From Arachidicoccus soli (GTDB lineage: Bacteria > Bacteroidota > Bacteroidia > Chitinophagales > Chitinophagaceae): a stretch of 64,000 nucleotides of DNA. The DNA is taken from assembly GCF_003600625.1 (NCBI RefSeq), contig NZ_CP032489.1, positions 2,790,001-2,854,000 on the forward strand. The letters are read 5' to 3'. Positions 55,601-64,000 of this stretch are shown here, piece by piece. The notes under the pieces were generated by a model. That model worked only from the letters and a program-made list of their open reading frames with translations, had not been told where the DNA came from and ran no database searches. The position numbers and the translations under genes are program-made. The first letter of the stretch is position 1; every line of letters starts with the position of its first letter.

Positions 55601-55860
55601 CTTATTGTTTTTAATTCACGGAGTTAATTTAAATTTAAATTGAATATGAACACTTTATTATAATCCTGGGGATATGGAGTTTTTAAAACAGAAAACTTTT
55701 TAGGAAGGCTCCATCATCCATCTCGCGGCAGCGTAGTAATTTTTAGCATTCTAGATTCATTTATTTTCGGCTTAACTTAAGTGTAGACTCTCGAATGATT
55801 ATTTCTGAAGCAATCAGAAATTGGAATTAAGTTATATTTTTGACTTAAAATAAAAGGCAT

Positions 55861-57201
55861 TTGAATACTATATTATTAATTGACGATGAAGAGAAATTAC
55901 GCAGCTTAATGGCGCGTATTCTTTCTTTAGAAGGTTTCAATATCATTCAGGCAGAAAATATTAAAACTGCCTGGAAGAAAATTGCGCTTCAGGAAATTGA
56001 TGTAGTTGTCTGTGATGTTAAATTACCGGATGGTAGCGGATTGAATTTTTCCAGAGCGCTCAAAGAGAAATTTCCGGCAATAGAAATTATACTTTTAACG
56101 GCCTATGGAAATATCCCTGATGGTGTCCAGGCTATTAAGAATAATGCATTTGATTATATTACCAAGGGCGATGACAATAATAAAATAATTCCGCTTCTTT
56201 ATAAAGCTGTAGAAAAAGTAAACCTCACTAAACGTATCTTACAACTGGAGCAGCAGGTGGGGAAGAAATATTCTTTTGAAAATATTCTTGGCAAATCCAA
56301 AGCTATCTTACAGTCTGTAGCCTTAGCAGAAAAAGTAGCCAAAACAGATGCCACCGTATTGTTGCTCGGGGAAACCGGCACGGGGAAGGAAGTATTTGCA
56401 CAGGCTATACATTTTGCCAGCGATAGAAACAACAAACCTTTTGTAGCCATCAACTGTTCGGCCTTTAGCAAAGATTTATTAGAAAGCGAATTATTCGGAC
56501 ACAAAGCCGGCTCTTTTACCGGTGCTACAAAAGATAAAAAGGGGCTGTTTGAAGAAGCCAATAAAGGGACCATCTTCCTAGATGAAATCGGAGAGATGGC
56601 TGTCGAACTACAAGCGAAGCTCTTACGTGTCTTGGAATCAGGGGAATTTATTAAAATTGGAGAGACAACGCCATCAAAAGTTAATGTACGAATAATCGCT
56701 GCTACCAATCGTGATTTATCGAAAGAAATTGAACTGGGTAATTTTAGAGAAGATTTATATTATCGCCTATCCGTATTTACGATTGAGATCCCTGCACTAA
56801 GAGATAGAAAGCAAGATATTCCTGAACTGGCTAATTATTTTGCAGAAATATTTATTGCCAAAACGAATAAACGGTCATTCAAATTATCTAAAGAATATTT
56901 GCAGGCGCTGGAGAATCATTCATGGAAAGGTAATATTCGAGAGTTAAAAAACGTCATCGAACGTAGCGTAATCTTAAATGATAAAGAAGTATTATCTATA
57001 GATTCACTCCCCTATGAATTACAACACAGTAGTAACAATAGTCAAAAAACCTTATCTGCCTTCTCTTTAAATAGTGCAGAGAAATTGCATATTCAAAAAG
57101 TATTGAATCACACACAAGGCAATAAAGCAGAAGCTGCCCGTTTATTAGAAATTGGTATCGCCACACTTTATAGAAAAATAGAAGAATACAAACTACAATA
57201 A
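55861..57201 (+). CDS. Sigma54-dependent (NtrC-type) response regulator linked to kdp
   Basis: A 446-aa protein beginning with a TTG start preceded by AAAAGG; no ATG fits. The receiver domain is 1-120 (LIDDEEKL, acceptor in VVVCDVKLPDG). The AAA+ domain is about 140-370 with Walker A GETGTGKE, the sigma54 contact loop GSFTGA in place of the usual GAFTGA, and Walker B GTIFLDEIG. The C-terminal Fis-type HTH is at 405-446 (KAEAARLLEIGIATLYRKI). It lies just upstream of the kdp genes and replaces the OmpR-type KdpE found in proteobacteria. It should activate kdp with the KdpD sensor. A -7-like TATTTTTG lies at 55835-55842. Confidence 0.9.
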   Translation: MNTILLIDDEEKLRSLMARILSLEGFNIIQAENIKTAWKKIALQEIDVVVCDVKLPDGSGLNFSRALKEKFPAIEIILLTAYGNIPDGVQAIKNNAFDYITKGDDNNKIIPLLYKAVEKVNLTKRILQLEQQVGKKYSFENILGKSKAILQSVALAEKVAKTDATVLLLGETGTGKEVFAQAIHFASDRNNKPFVAINCSAFSKDLLESELFGHKAGSFTGATKDKKGLFEEANKGTIFLDEIGEMAVELQAKLLRVLESGEFIKIGETTPSKVNVRIIAATNRDLSKEIELGNFREDLYYRLSVFTIEIPALRDRKQDIPELANYFAEIFIAKTNKRSFKLSKEYLQALENHSWKGNIRELKNVIERSVILNDKEVLSIDSLPYELQHSSNNSQKTLSAFSLNSAEKLHIQKVLNHTQGNKAEAARLLEIGIATLYRKIEEYKLQ

Positions 57202-57222
57202 AGCATTACCGTTTTGATAATG

Positions 57223-57250
57223 AGCCTATCATTTTGATAGGCTTTTTTTA
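57223..57250 (+). terminator. Terminator after the sigma54 regulator
   Basis: AGCCTATC (57223-57230) pairs with GATAGGCT (57236-57243), followed by a T-run. It separates the regulator transcript from the kdp genes. Confidence 0.85.
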
Positions 57251-57363
57251 TGTCAAAAAACAACCTTCTTTCCTCTATATCAATGTTTATGGCTATTGTA
57301 GCGAAAACATAAAAAGCAGGAACAGTTTTGGCACTTGAAGCCGCAAACAAATCAATCATCAAC

Positions 57364-57447
57364 ATGTTGACACTTAACTTAACATTAGCAGGCTGCCTGC
57401 TCTTTGCAATCCTGTTTAAATTCATCAATTTTTTTGAAAAAATATAA
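57364..57447 (+). CDS. 27-aa hydrophobic peptide upstream of kdpF
   Basis: An ATG opens a 27-residue frame (MLTLNLTLAGCLLFAILFKF, then INFFEKI). It would form one membrane helix. It ends 11 bp before kdpF, suggesting a translated small membrane protein of the kdp operon. I cannot name a family. Confidence 0.5.
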   Translation: MLTLNLTLAGCLLFAILFKFINFFEKI

Positions 57448-57458
57448 ATCATTTAAAG

Positions 57459-57536
57459 ATGACATCATTATTCGTCATTGCTATTTGCGTGTTTGTATAT
57501 ATCTGCTATGTGCTTTTAAAACCAGAAAAGTTTTAA
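57459..57536 (+). CDS. kdpF: KdpF, small subunit of the potassium ATPase
   Basis: A 25-aa single-helix peptide (MTSLFVIAICVFVYICYVLL, then KPEKF). The size, hydrophobicity, KPEKF end and position 40 bp before kdpA match KdpF, which stabilises the KdpABC complex. It is too short for routine gene calling. Confidence 0.8.
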   Translation: MTSLFVIAICVFVYICYVLLKPEKF

Positions 57537-57576
57537 AAGCCTCTTTGAGTAATTCACTATAACAATTCACTAAACA

Positions 57577-59277
57577 ATGAACACAGAAATTTTAGGCGTA
57601 ATTGCCATATTTGTTTCAACCGTATTGCTGGCGATACCGCTGGGGAAATACATTGGAAAAGTTTTCAATTATGAAAAGACTTGGCTGGATGGAATTTTCA
57701 ATCCAATAGACAAATTATTCTTTAAGTTTAGCGGCATAGATTCCGATAAACAAATGGATTGGAAGCAGCATCTCACTGCCTTATTGACGATCAACTTGGT
57801 TTGGTTCTTGCTTACCATGTTTGTACTCACCAATATGAACTGGTTACCCCTTAATCCGGATCATAACCCCTCAATGAGTGGCGACCTCGCATTTAATACA
57901 ACCATAAGTTTTATTACCAATACTAACTTACAACACTATTCCGGAGAATCGGCAATCTCTTATTTTGGGCAATTATTTTTAATGCTTTGGCAATTTATCA
58001 GTGCAGGATGCGGTATCGCTATTGCTGCCGTTGTGTTGGTGGCAATGAAAAATAAAACAAGTACTAAATTAGGCAATTTTTATTCCTTCTTTGTGAGATC
58101 GAGTACACGCATTCTTTTCCCTCTTGCTCTATTACTTGCTATTATCTTAGTTTTCAATGGCACTCCGATGACTTTTCTTGGAAAAGGAATAATGCATACG
58201 ATGCAAGGCGACACGGTTCATGTCAGCCGGGGACCGGCAGCAGGCTTTATTGCTATAAAACAATTGGGCACTAATGGAGGCGGTTTCTTTGGTGTAAACT
58301 CAGCACATCCTCTTGAGAACCCTTCCTATTTCACCGATATGCTTGAGAACATCTCTATTATTCTTATTCCTATGGCATTGATTTTCGCGCTGGGTTATTA
58401 TTTGAAAAAGCGAAAATTGGCCTGGACTATATTTACTGTAATGTGTATCGGTTTTTTACTCTTACTTGTCCCTACCGTTCATAATGAAATGCTGGGGAAT
58501 CCGGGCATTGCTAAAATGGGTATTATGCAAAATATGGGAAGTATGGAAGGGAAAGAAGTTCGGCTCAGTTCCGCTGCATCTGCTAACTGGGCGATATATA
58601 CCACTGTTACAAGTAATGGCTCTGTAAATGCAATGCATGATAGCCTTAAACCACTTTCTGGTCTCTGTGTTATGCTTGGAATGATGGTTAACGCCTTCTT
58701 TGGTGGAGTTGGTGTAGGCTTTTTAAATTTCTACATATTTGTCATCCTTGCAGTTTTTATAAGTGGCTTAATGGTAGGAAGAACACCGGAGTTCTTAGGA
58801 AAGAAAATAGAAGCAAAAGAAATGAAAATTGCAATGATCATTGCACTGCTACATCCATTTCTGATATTGACAAGTACTGCCATCGCAAGTCACCTTTACG
58901 CAGGCAATGCAACAGAATATGCCTCCTGGCTAGGAAATCCAACCTATCATGGATTCAGCGAAATGCTTAACGAATTTACTTCGTCAAGCGCTAATAATGG
59001 GAGTGGCTTTGCGGGGCTTGGGAATAATACGCCTTTTTGGAATATTGCTTGTGGTATCGTGATGTTGCTCGCAAGGTATTTGCCCATTATTGGTCCGGTG
59101 GCCATTGCAGGATCCTTAGCAAGCAAAAAATATGTTCCAGAAAGTTCGGGCACACTTAAGACCGACACTTCAACTTTCGGATTAATGGTATTTGCAGTTA
59201 TCTTGATTGTTACAGCATTATCATTTTTTCCTGCATTGACATTAGGCCCCATCGCAGAACATTTTTCATTCAAATAA
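57577..59277 (+). CDS. kdpA: KdpA, potassium-binding channel subunit
   Basis: A 566-aa membrane protein. Pore-loop segments with selectivity-filter-like motifs are visible: NTTISFITNTNLQHYSGE, KQLGTNGGGFFGVNSAHPLENP, and the later LNEFTSSSANNGSGFAGL. Length equals the family norm. It forms the potassium path of the high-affinity KdpFABC pump in the inner membrane. It is followed by kdpB after 12 bp. Confidence 0.97.
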   Translation: MNTEILGVIAIFVSTVLLAIPLGKYIGKVFNYEKTWLDGIFNPIDKLFFKFSGIDSDKQMDWKQHLTALLTINLVWFLLTMFVLTNMNWLPLNPDHNPSMSGDLAFNTTISFITNTNLQHYSGESAISYFGQLFLMLWQFISAGCGIAIAAVVLVAMKNKTSTKLGNFYSFFVRSSTRILFPLALLLAIILVFNGTPMTFLGKGIMHTMQGDTVHVSRGPAAGFIAIKQLGTNGGGFFGVNSAHPLENPSYFTDMLENISIILIPMALIFALGYYLKKRKLAWTIFTVMCIGFLLLLVPTVHNEMLGNPGIAKMGIMQNMGSMEGKEVRLSSAASANWAIYTTVTSNGSVNAMHDSLKPLSGLCVMLGMMVNAFFGGVGVGFLNFYIFVILAVFISGLMVGRTPEFLGKKIEAKEMKIAMIIALLHPFLILTSTAIASHLYAGNATEYASWLGNPTYHGFSEMLNEFTSSSANNGSGFAGLGNNTPFWNIACGIVMLLARYLPIIGPVAIAGSLASKKYVPESSGTLKTDTSTFGLMVFAVILIVTALSFFPALTLGPIAEHFSFK

Positions 59278-59289
59278 TTTAATAATAAA

Positions 59290-61329
59290 ATGACAACAAA
59301 GAAGAACTCATTGTTTCAAAAGGATTTACTGGGAGAAGCTTTCAGACAATCTTTTATAAAACTGAACCCCAAAATAATGTTCCGCAACCCCGTGATGTTT
59401 ACGGTCGAAATAGGAACGATTGTAATGCTTTTTGTTTGTGGCTGGATTTTAATGGGTGAAAAATCACAAGGAAGTTTTACCTATAATTTAATCGTATTTC
59501 TCGTCTTATTACTCACCTTATTATTTGCAAATTTTGCAGAAGCCATTGCAGAAGCCAGAGGGAAAGCTCAGGCAAATAGTTTGCGTAAAACAAGGGAAGA
59601 AACGCCTGCAAAAAAAATAGAAATCTTAGGAGATATTTTTGTAAATGAAGTGCATATTGTCCCTTCCTCTACTTTAAGAAAAGGAGATATGTTTATTTGT
59701 GAAGCCAGTGATATTATTCCTTCTGATGGAGAAATAATCCAAGGACTTGCTACCATTGACGAAAGCGCCATTACCGGTGAAAGCGCTCCGGTAATCCGCG
59801 AAGCAGGAGGAGATAAAAGCTCTGTAACAGGTGGCACTAAAGTATTATCCGATAAAATAAAGGTAAAAGTTACCACAGAACAAGGGGAAAGCTTTTTGGA
59901 TAAAATGATTGCCCTGGTAGAAGGTGCCAGCCGGCAGAAAACACCCAATGAAATTGCTTTAACAATACTATTGGCGGGCTTTACATTAGTCTTTATCATT
60001 GTAACGGTGACACTAAAACCTTTTGCAGATTATGCGAATGTACCTATTACTATAGCAGCCTTTATTTCCTTATTCGTTTGTTTAATTCCAACAACAATTG
60101 GCGGCTTATTGTCTGCCATTGGTATTGCAGGCATGGACAGAGCATTGCGTGCCAATGTTATTACTAAAAGTGGTAAAGCTGTAGAGACAGCTGGAGATAT
60201 TGATGTATTATTATTAGATAAAACAGGTACAATCACTATTGGCAACCGTAAAGCGACCAACTTCTTTCCAATCAAAGATATTGATGAAAAACATTTTATC
60301 AAAGCTGTCGTATTAAGTTCTATGGCCGATGAAACACCTGAAGGAAAATCCATTATCGAATTGGCAGGCGTAAATCCATTAAGTTATGCTATTCAAAATC
60401 CGCGCTATATAAAATTCACCGCGGAAACAAGAAGTTCGGGAATTGATTTTGAAAATACTAAAATTCGAAAAGGAGCCTCGGATTCTATTCGTATACTTAC
60501 CGAAAGAGCAGGAAATATATTCCCTCCGGAAATTGAAGAACATGTAAGAAATATTTCCAATAACGGCGGAACGCCCTTGGTGGTAGCAGAAAATGAAAAA
60601 GTCATTGGCGTAATCGAATTGCAGGACATCATCAAACCCGGCATTAGCGAACGCTTTGAACGGTTACGTAAAATGGGCATTAAAACGGTAATGGTAACCG
60701 GCGATAACCCGTTAACGGCCAAATACATTGCAGAAAAAGCAGGGGTAGATGATTTTATTGCTGAGGCCAAACCAGAAGATAAGATGAATTATATAAAGAA
60801 AGAACAGGCAGAAGGCCGGTTGGTGGCCATGATGGGTGACGGTACTAATGATGCACCGGCACTGGCACAGGCTGATGTAGGAGTAGCAATGAATAGTGGT
60901 ACACAAGCAGCCAAAGAAGCAGGTAACATGGTAGACTTAGACAATGACCCCACAAAATTAATAGAAGTAGTAGAAATAGGTAAGCAGCTTTTAATGACAA
61001 GGGGCACTTTAACCACTTTCAGTATTGCCAATGACGTAGCAAAATATTTTGCTATTATTCCGGCGCTTTTTATTGTAACTATTCCTTCATTAAAAGCATT
61101 AAATATCATGCAATTACATAGCCCGCAAACGGCTATTTTATCGGCCGTAATTTTCAATGCTATAGTGATCCCAATGCTGATCCCCTTGGCACTAAAGGGC
61201 GTACCCTATAAACCAATTGGCGCGAGCGCATTACTTCGGAGAAACTTATTTATCTATGGCTTAGGGGGCATTATTGTTCCGTTTATCGGCATTAAATTGA
61301 TTGATATTCTGGTGTCCTTGTTTTGCTAA
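59290..61329 (+). CDS. kdpB: KdpB, P-type ATPase subunit
   Basis: A 679-aa P-type ATPase. The actuator motif is [14 protein letters not shown], the phosphorylation motif DKTGTIT has its aspartate at about 307, and the nucleotide-binding and hinge motifs are [20 protein letters not shown] and [21 protein letters not shown]. It couples ATP hydrolysis to potassium uptake through KdpA. Full length, no defects seen. Confidence 0.97.
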   Translation: MTTKKNSLFQKDLLGEAFRQSFIKLNPKIMFRNPVMFTVEIGTIVMLFVCGWILMGEKSQGSFTYNLIVFLVLLLTLLFANFAEAIAEARGKAQANSLRKTREETPAKKIEILGDIFVNEVHIVPSSTLRKGDMFICEASDIIPSDGEIIQGLATIDESAITGESAPVIREAGGDKSSVTGGTKVLSDKIKVKVTTEQGESFLDKMIALVEGASRQKTPNEIALTILLAGFTLVFIIVTVTLKPFADYANVPITIAAFISLFVCLIPTTIGGLLSAIGIAGMDRALRANVITKSGKAVETAGDIDVLLLDKTGTITIGNRKATNFFPIKDIDEKHFIKAVVLSSMADETPEGKSIIELAGVNPLSYAIQNPRYIKFTAETRSSGIDFENTKIRKGASDSIRILTERAGNIFPPEIEEHVRNISNNGGTPLVVAENEKVIGVIELQDIIKPGISERFERLRKMGIKTVMVTGDNPLTAKYIAEKAGVDDFIAEAKPEDKMNYIKKEQAEGRLVAMMGDGTNDAPALAQADVGVAMNSGTQAAKEAGNMVDLDNDPTKLIEVVEIGKQLLMTRGTLTTFSIANDVAKYFAIIPALFIVTIPSLKALNIMQLHSPQTAILSAVIFNAIVIPMLIPLALKGVPYKPIGASALLRRNLFIYGLGGIIVPFIGIKLIDILVSLFC

Positions 61330-61349
61330 TCCATCTTAAAATATAAAAA

Positions 61350-61910
61350 ATGAAATCACATATATTTCCGGCTATACGCCTTACCTTAATTTGTCTTATA
61401 TTTTTTGTAGGTGTTTACGTTGCAATTGTTTATGGCTTTGCACAATTCTCACCCAACAAAGGCAGAGGCGAGATTATAACACAAAATGGTAAAACATATT
61501 ATAGCAATATTGGACAACTGTTTAACGAGGATAAATACTTTTATTCGCGCCCATCAGCAGTAAATTATGATGCTTCCGGCAGTGGCGGAAGTAACAAAAG
61601 CACGACGAATCCAGAATATTTAAAATTGGTACAGGCGCGTATCGATACGCTTCTCGTCCACAACCCCGGCATAGATAAAGCAGAGATTCCTTCGGATATT
61701 GTAACTGCAAGTGGTAGTGGTCTGGACCCTAATATTTCTGTTCAGGCGGCTGAAATACAGGTCAAACGCATTTCAAAAATTAGAGGCATTGCTGAGGACA
61801 AATTGCAAGCACTAATTGCCTCTAACACAGAAAAGCCCTTTTTGGGATTATTTGGAACAGAAAAGATAAATGTGTTGAAGCTGAACCTGGCACTAGATAA
61901 TCTAAAATAG
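61350..61910 (+). CDS. kdpC: KdpC, assembly/ATP-affinity subunit
   Basis: A 186-aa protein with one N-terminal membrane helix (LICLIFFVGVYVAIVYGF) and a periplasmic domain. Family motifs include YFYSRPSAVNYDASGSGGSNKSTTNP, SGSGLDPNISVQAAEIQVKRI and the C-terminal LNLALD. It stabilises the KdpFABC complex. It follows kdpB by 20 bp. Confidence 0.95.
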   Translation: MKSHIFPAIRLTLICLIFFVGVYVAIVYGFAQFSPNKGRGEIITQNGKTYYSNIGQLFNEDKYFYSRPSAVNYDASGSGGSNKSTTNPEYLKLVQARIDTLLVHNPGIDKAEIPSDIVTASGSGLDPNISVQAAEIQVKRISKIRGIAEDKLQALIASNTEKPFLGLFGTEKINVLKLNLALDNLK

Positions 61911-61938
61911 GCAGCTTTTGAAAATTGATCCTCTTAAA

Positions 61939-63030
61939 ATGAAACAAATAAAAATAACCACCTGGGTAATGATCAGTAGTCAGTTATTCATCAGTCTTTT
62001 TGCCTGCGGGCAAACAAAAAACAATTCATCCTTATCTTTTAGCGGCTATGTTGAAGTTTATTATACTTATAATATTAATAACTCCTCGAGCCATACAGAT
62101 CCTGGATTTATCTATTCTTTTAACAAGATGAATGAATTTGCGTTAAACCTGGGCTATATCAAGGCTTCTTATCAGGGGCAAGAAGTCCGTGCCAATTTCG
62201 CAATAGCAGCAGGTACGTATATGAATGCCAACTATGCAGGGGAAAATGGAACATTGAAAAATATTTATGAAGAGGATGCAGGCGTAAAAATTTCCAGGAA
62301 AAAAGAACTGTGGATTGACGTCGGCATCCTGCCTTCCCACATTGGGTACGCAAGCGCAGTAGGAATGGACTGCTGGGCGCTCACACGCAGTATTCAGGCA
62401 GACAACTCGCCCTTTTTTGAGACCGGTGCGAGGATCTCTTATACTTCCAATAATAAACGATGGTATATGGCTGCATTATTATTAAACGGATGGCAGAGAA
62501 TTGAAATGAATGAAGGCAATACTATTCCTTCATTCGGTCATCAGCTTACTTTTAAACCGAATGATAAGCTGACTTTAAACAGCAGCTCTTTTATTGGCAA
62601 TGATAACACTGATAGTGCACGCAAATGGCGTTTCTTTCATGATTTGTATATGCAATATCAAATCACCAAACAATTTGGTCTTATCGCCGCATTTGACATC
62701 GGTGCGGAGCAAAAAGCTAAAGAAAGCAGAAGCTACAATTGCTGGTATTCACCTGTTATTATCGGAAAGCTGGCACTCAGCAATAAATCTTCTTTTACTA
62801 TGCGCGCAGAATATTATCGTGACAAAAACGGCGTAATTATTAATGAGGTAATGCCAAATGGATTTCAGACCTTTGGCTATTCTATCAATTTTGATCTGAA
62901 AATGAAAGACAATATCCTCTGGCGTATCGAGGCAAAAGATTTATCAAGTAAGGATATGATATTTATTGATCATGCAACACCTAAGAGAAATGATTTGCTT
63001 TTTACAACATCTTTAGCAGTTGAATTTTAA
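61939..63030 (+). CDS. Outer-membrane beta-barrel porin of the kdp operon
   Basis: A 363-aa protein from MKQIKITTW, preferred because it gives a signal peptide (ISLFACGQ); a TTG at 61918 is also possible. The body is a barrel of alternating strands (FSGYVEVYYTYNINNSS, RWYMAALLLNGWQRIEMNEG, PVIIGKLALSNKSSFTMRAEYYRD) ending in aromatic-rich LLFTTSLAVEF, as in the BBP2 porin family. A porin between kdpC and kdpD is common in Bacteroidota and probably allows ion passage across the outer membrane. Confidence 0.8.
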   Translation: MKQIKITTWVMISSQLFISLFACGQTKNNSSLSFSGYVEVYYTYNINNSSSHTDPGFIYSFNKMNEFALNLGYIKASYQGQEVRANFAIAAGTYMNANYAGENGTLKNIYEEDAGVKISRKKELWIDVGILPSHIGYASAVGMDCWALTRSIQADNSPFFETGARISYTSNNKRWYMAALLLNGWQRIEMNEGNTIPSFGHQLTFKPNDKLTLNSSSFIGNDNTDSARKWRFFHDLYMQYQITKQFGLIAAFDIGAEQKAKESRSYNCWYSPVIIGKLALSNKSSFTMRAEYYRDKNGVIINEVMPNGFQTFGYSINFDLKMKDNILWRIEAKDLSSKDMIFIDHATPKRNDLLFTTSLAVEF

Positions 63031-63036
63031 CCATTA

Positions 63037-64000
63037 ATGAAAGATACAAAGAAATCGGCACAAGAATTTTTAGCCTTGATTCAAAAATCCCGGCGTGGGA
63101 AATTCAAGGTCTATATTGGCATGAGTGCCGGTGTTGGCAAGAGCTATCGTATGTTACAGGAGGCACAATCCCTGCTAAGAACCGGCGTCGATGTAAAAAT
63201 TGGTTTTATTGAAACACATGGCAGAAAAGAAACGCATGAATTATTAGATGGGCTTCCGGTGATCCCTATTCGGAAAATCTTTTATAAAGGGAAAGAACTG
63301 GAAGAAATGGATCTGTCTGCCATAATTAATCTTCGTCCTGAAATTGTGATTGTGGATGAACTCGCGCATACAAATATCGAAGGGAGTAAAAACAGTAAAC
63401 GCTGGCAGGATGTCATGGATATTCTTGATGCAGGTATCAGTGTGATTTCAGCAGTGAATATCCAGCATATCGAAAGTCTGAATGATGATGTAAAAAGCAT
63501 TACAGGCATTGAAGTAAAGGAACGCATCCCCGATGCTATAATTGCCCAGGCAGATGAAGTGGTCAATATTGACCTTACTGCCGACGAATTAATCGCAAGG
63601 CTTAAAGAAGGAAAGATCTATCATCCTGATAAAATTGAGACGGCCTTAAAAAATTTTTTCCAATCTGAACATATCTTACAGCTGCGCGAACTTGCTTTAA
63701 AAGAAGTGGCATCACAAGTAGAACGCAAGGTAGAAGCAGAAGTAACAAAAACGAATACCGGGCAGCGTGAACGTTTCTTGGCCTGCATCAGCAGTAATGA
63801 AACAACAGCTAAAGTCGTCATTCGCAAAACATCCAGGCTCGCGAATTATTATAATAGTAAATGGTACGTTTTATATGTGCAGACACAGAAAGAAAGCTTG
63901 GAGAAAATTCCATTAGACAAACAACGATTTTTAATTAACAATTTTAAATTGGCAACAGAGCTAGGAGCCGAGATTATTAAGATCGAAAATAATAATATCG
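63037..64000 (+). CDS. kdpD: KdpD-type sensor, N-terminal part (partial, runs off right edge)
   Basis: An ATG at 63037, 7 bp after the porin stop, opens a frame without stop to the window end, 321 residues. It contains the KdpD domain with Walker A YIGMSAGVGKSYRM (about 27-35) and the following GFIETHGRKET, VIVDELAHTN and DVMDILDAGISVISAVNIQHIES. After it begins a UspA-like region (FLACISSNETTAKVVIRKTSRLA). The kinase part lies beyond the edge, or may be a separate gene as in other Bacteroidota. It senses potassium and controls the sigma54 regulator at 55861. Confidence 0.9.
   Translation, partial: MKDTKKSAQEFLALIQKSRRGKFKVYIGMSAGVGKSYRMLQEAQSLLRTGVDVKIGFIETHGRKETHELLDGLPVIPIRKIFYKGKELEEMDLSAIINLRPEIVIVDELAHTNIEGSKNSKRWQDVMDILDAGISVISAVNIQHIESLNDDVKSITGIEVKERIPDAIIAQADEVVNIDLTADELIARLKEGKIYHPDKIETALKNFFQSEHILQLRELALKEVASQVERKVEAEVTKTNTGQRERFLACISSNETTAKVVIRKTSRLANYYNSKWYVLYVQTQKESLEKIPLDKQRFLINNFKLATELGAEIIKIENNNI

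Noticed and set aside
57329-57345. Possible sigma54 promoter TGGCAC...GC before the kdp genes
   Set aside because: The distance from GG to the nearest downstream GC is off by one base or more from the strict sigma54 spacing, so I do not call it.
57168-57452. 94-aa antisense frame over the kdp leader
   Set aside because: Antisense to the terminator and the small peptide; no start signal.
1-64000. CRISPR array, tRNA or rRNA genes
   Set aside because: No regularly spaced repeats with unique spacers and no RNA gene pattern were noticed by eye; a covariance search would be the proper test.

Overview
The window looks like a chromosomal segment of a low-GC Bacteroidota bacterium, most likely from the Chitinophagaceae side of the phylum. 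The evidence is two SusC/SusD pairs, a hybrid two-component regulator, many secreted glycoside hydrolases, TAnnTTTG-type -7 promoter boxes, an AHSA1/ArsR pair, and a kdp operon with a porin and a sigma54-type response regulator. No rRNA, tRNA or CRISPR array was seen. The taxonomic placement is inference from gene content only.

Layout. 1-1640: end of a Mu-like prophage (transposase N-terminus, small HTH protein, divergent XRE repressor). Its outer edge cuts into an ImmA/IrrE peptidase gene, of which only the 3' part remains (1636-2037). 2038-5291: an integron-like cassette array. Two imperfect long hairpins separate the IrrE remnant, an ArsR/AHSA1/alpha-beta hydrolase unit and a 331-aa hypothetical gene. 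The start and end of each complete cassette are complementary, as expected of attC recombination. 5432-15760: a sodium/solute symporter, a MINPP-like histidine phosphatase, a YncE-type beta-propeller, a parallel beta-helix lipoprotein, a frameshifted TonB-dependent receptor, and an IS4-type element inserted just in front of that receptor. A decayed IS1595-type transposase follows.

17098-46021: a polysaccharide utilization locus of about 29 kb on the minus strand. It holds GH2, GH27, GH35, GH51, GH43, a BNR_4 propeller enzyme (candidate rhamnosyl-glucuronate lyase), a GH16 remnant, GH5, two SusC/SusD pairs, GH154, a GH2 with a beta-glucuronidase signature, and a hybrid two-component regulator. 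Together these point to arabinogalactan (AGP-type) breakdown. GH51 would remove arabinose. GH27 would remove arabinopyranose or alpha-galactose. GH35, GH2 and GH43 would act on galactan. GH154 and GH2 would remove glucuronic acid, and the BNR_4 protein would act on rhamnosylated glucuronate. The two SusC genes share a roughly 280-290 bp upstream leader. A 14-bp motif in those leaders recurs in front of the glucuronidase gene, next to 21-bp-spaced repeats suited to the regulator.

46241-50750: a haem-binding/cytochrome P460 fusion, a lipoprotein and a LytS/LytTR system, probably once one operon and now split by an ISL3 element with a clean 8-bp target duplication. 50852-55600: a Fic operon with two small downstream frames, an IS1595 element whose transposase frame lacks a start codon, a YoeB-type toxin-antitoxin pair bracketed by 106-bp direct repeats, and a PIN-type toxin-antitoxin pair with palindromic operators. 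55861-64000: the potassium operon, comprising a sigma54 response regulator, a 27-aa peptide, kdpF, kdpA, kdpB, kdpC, a porin and the start of kdpD, which runs off the right edge.
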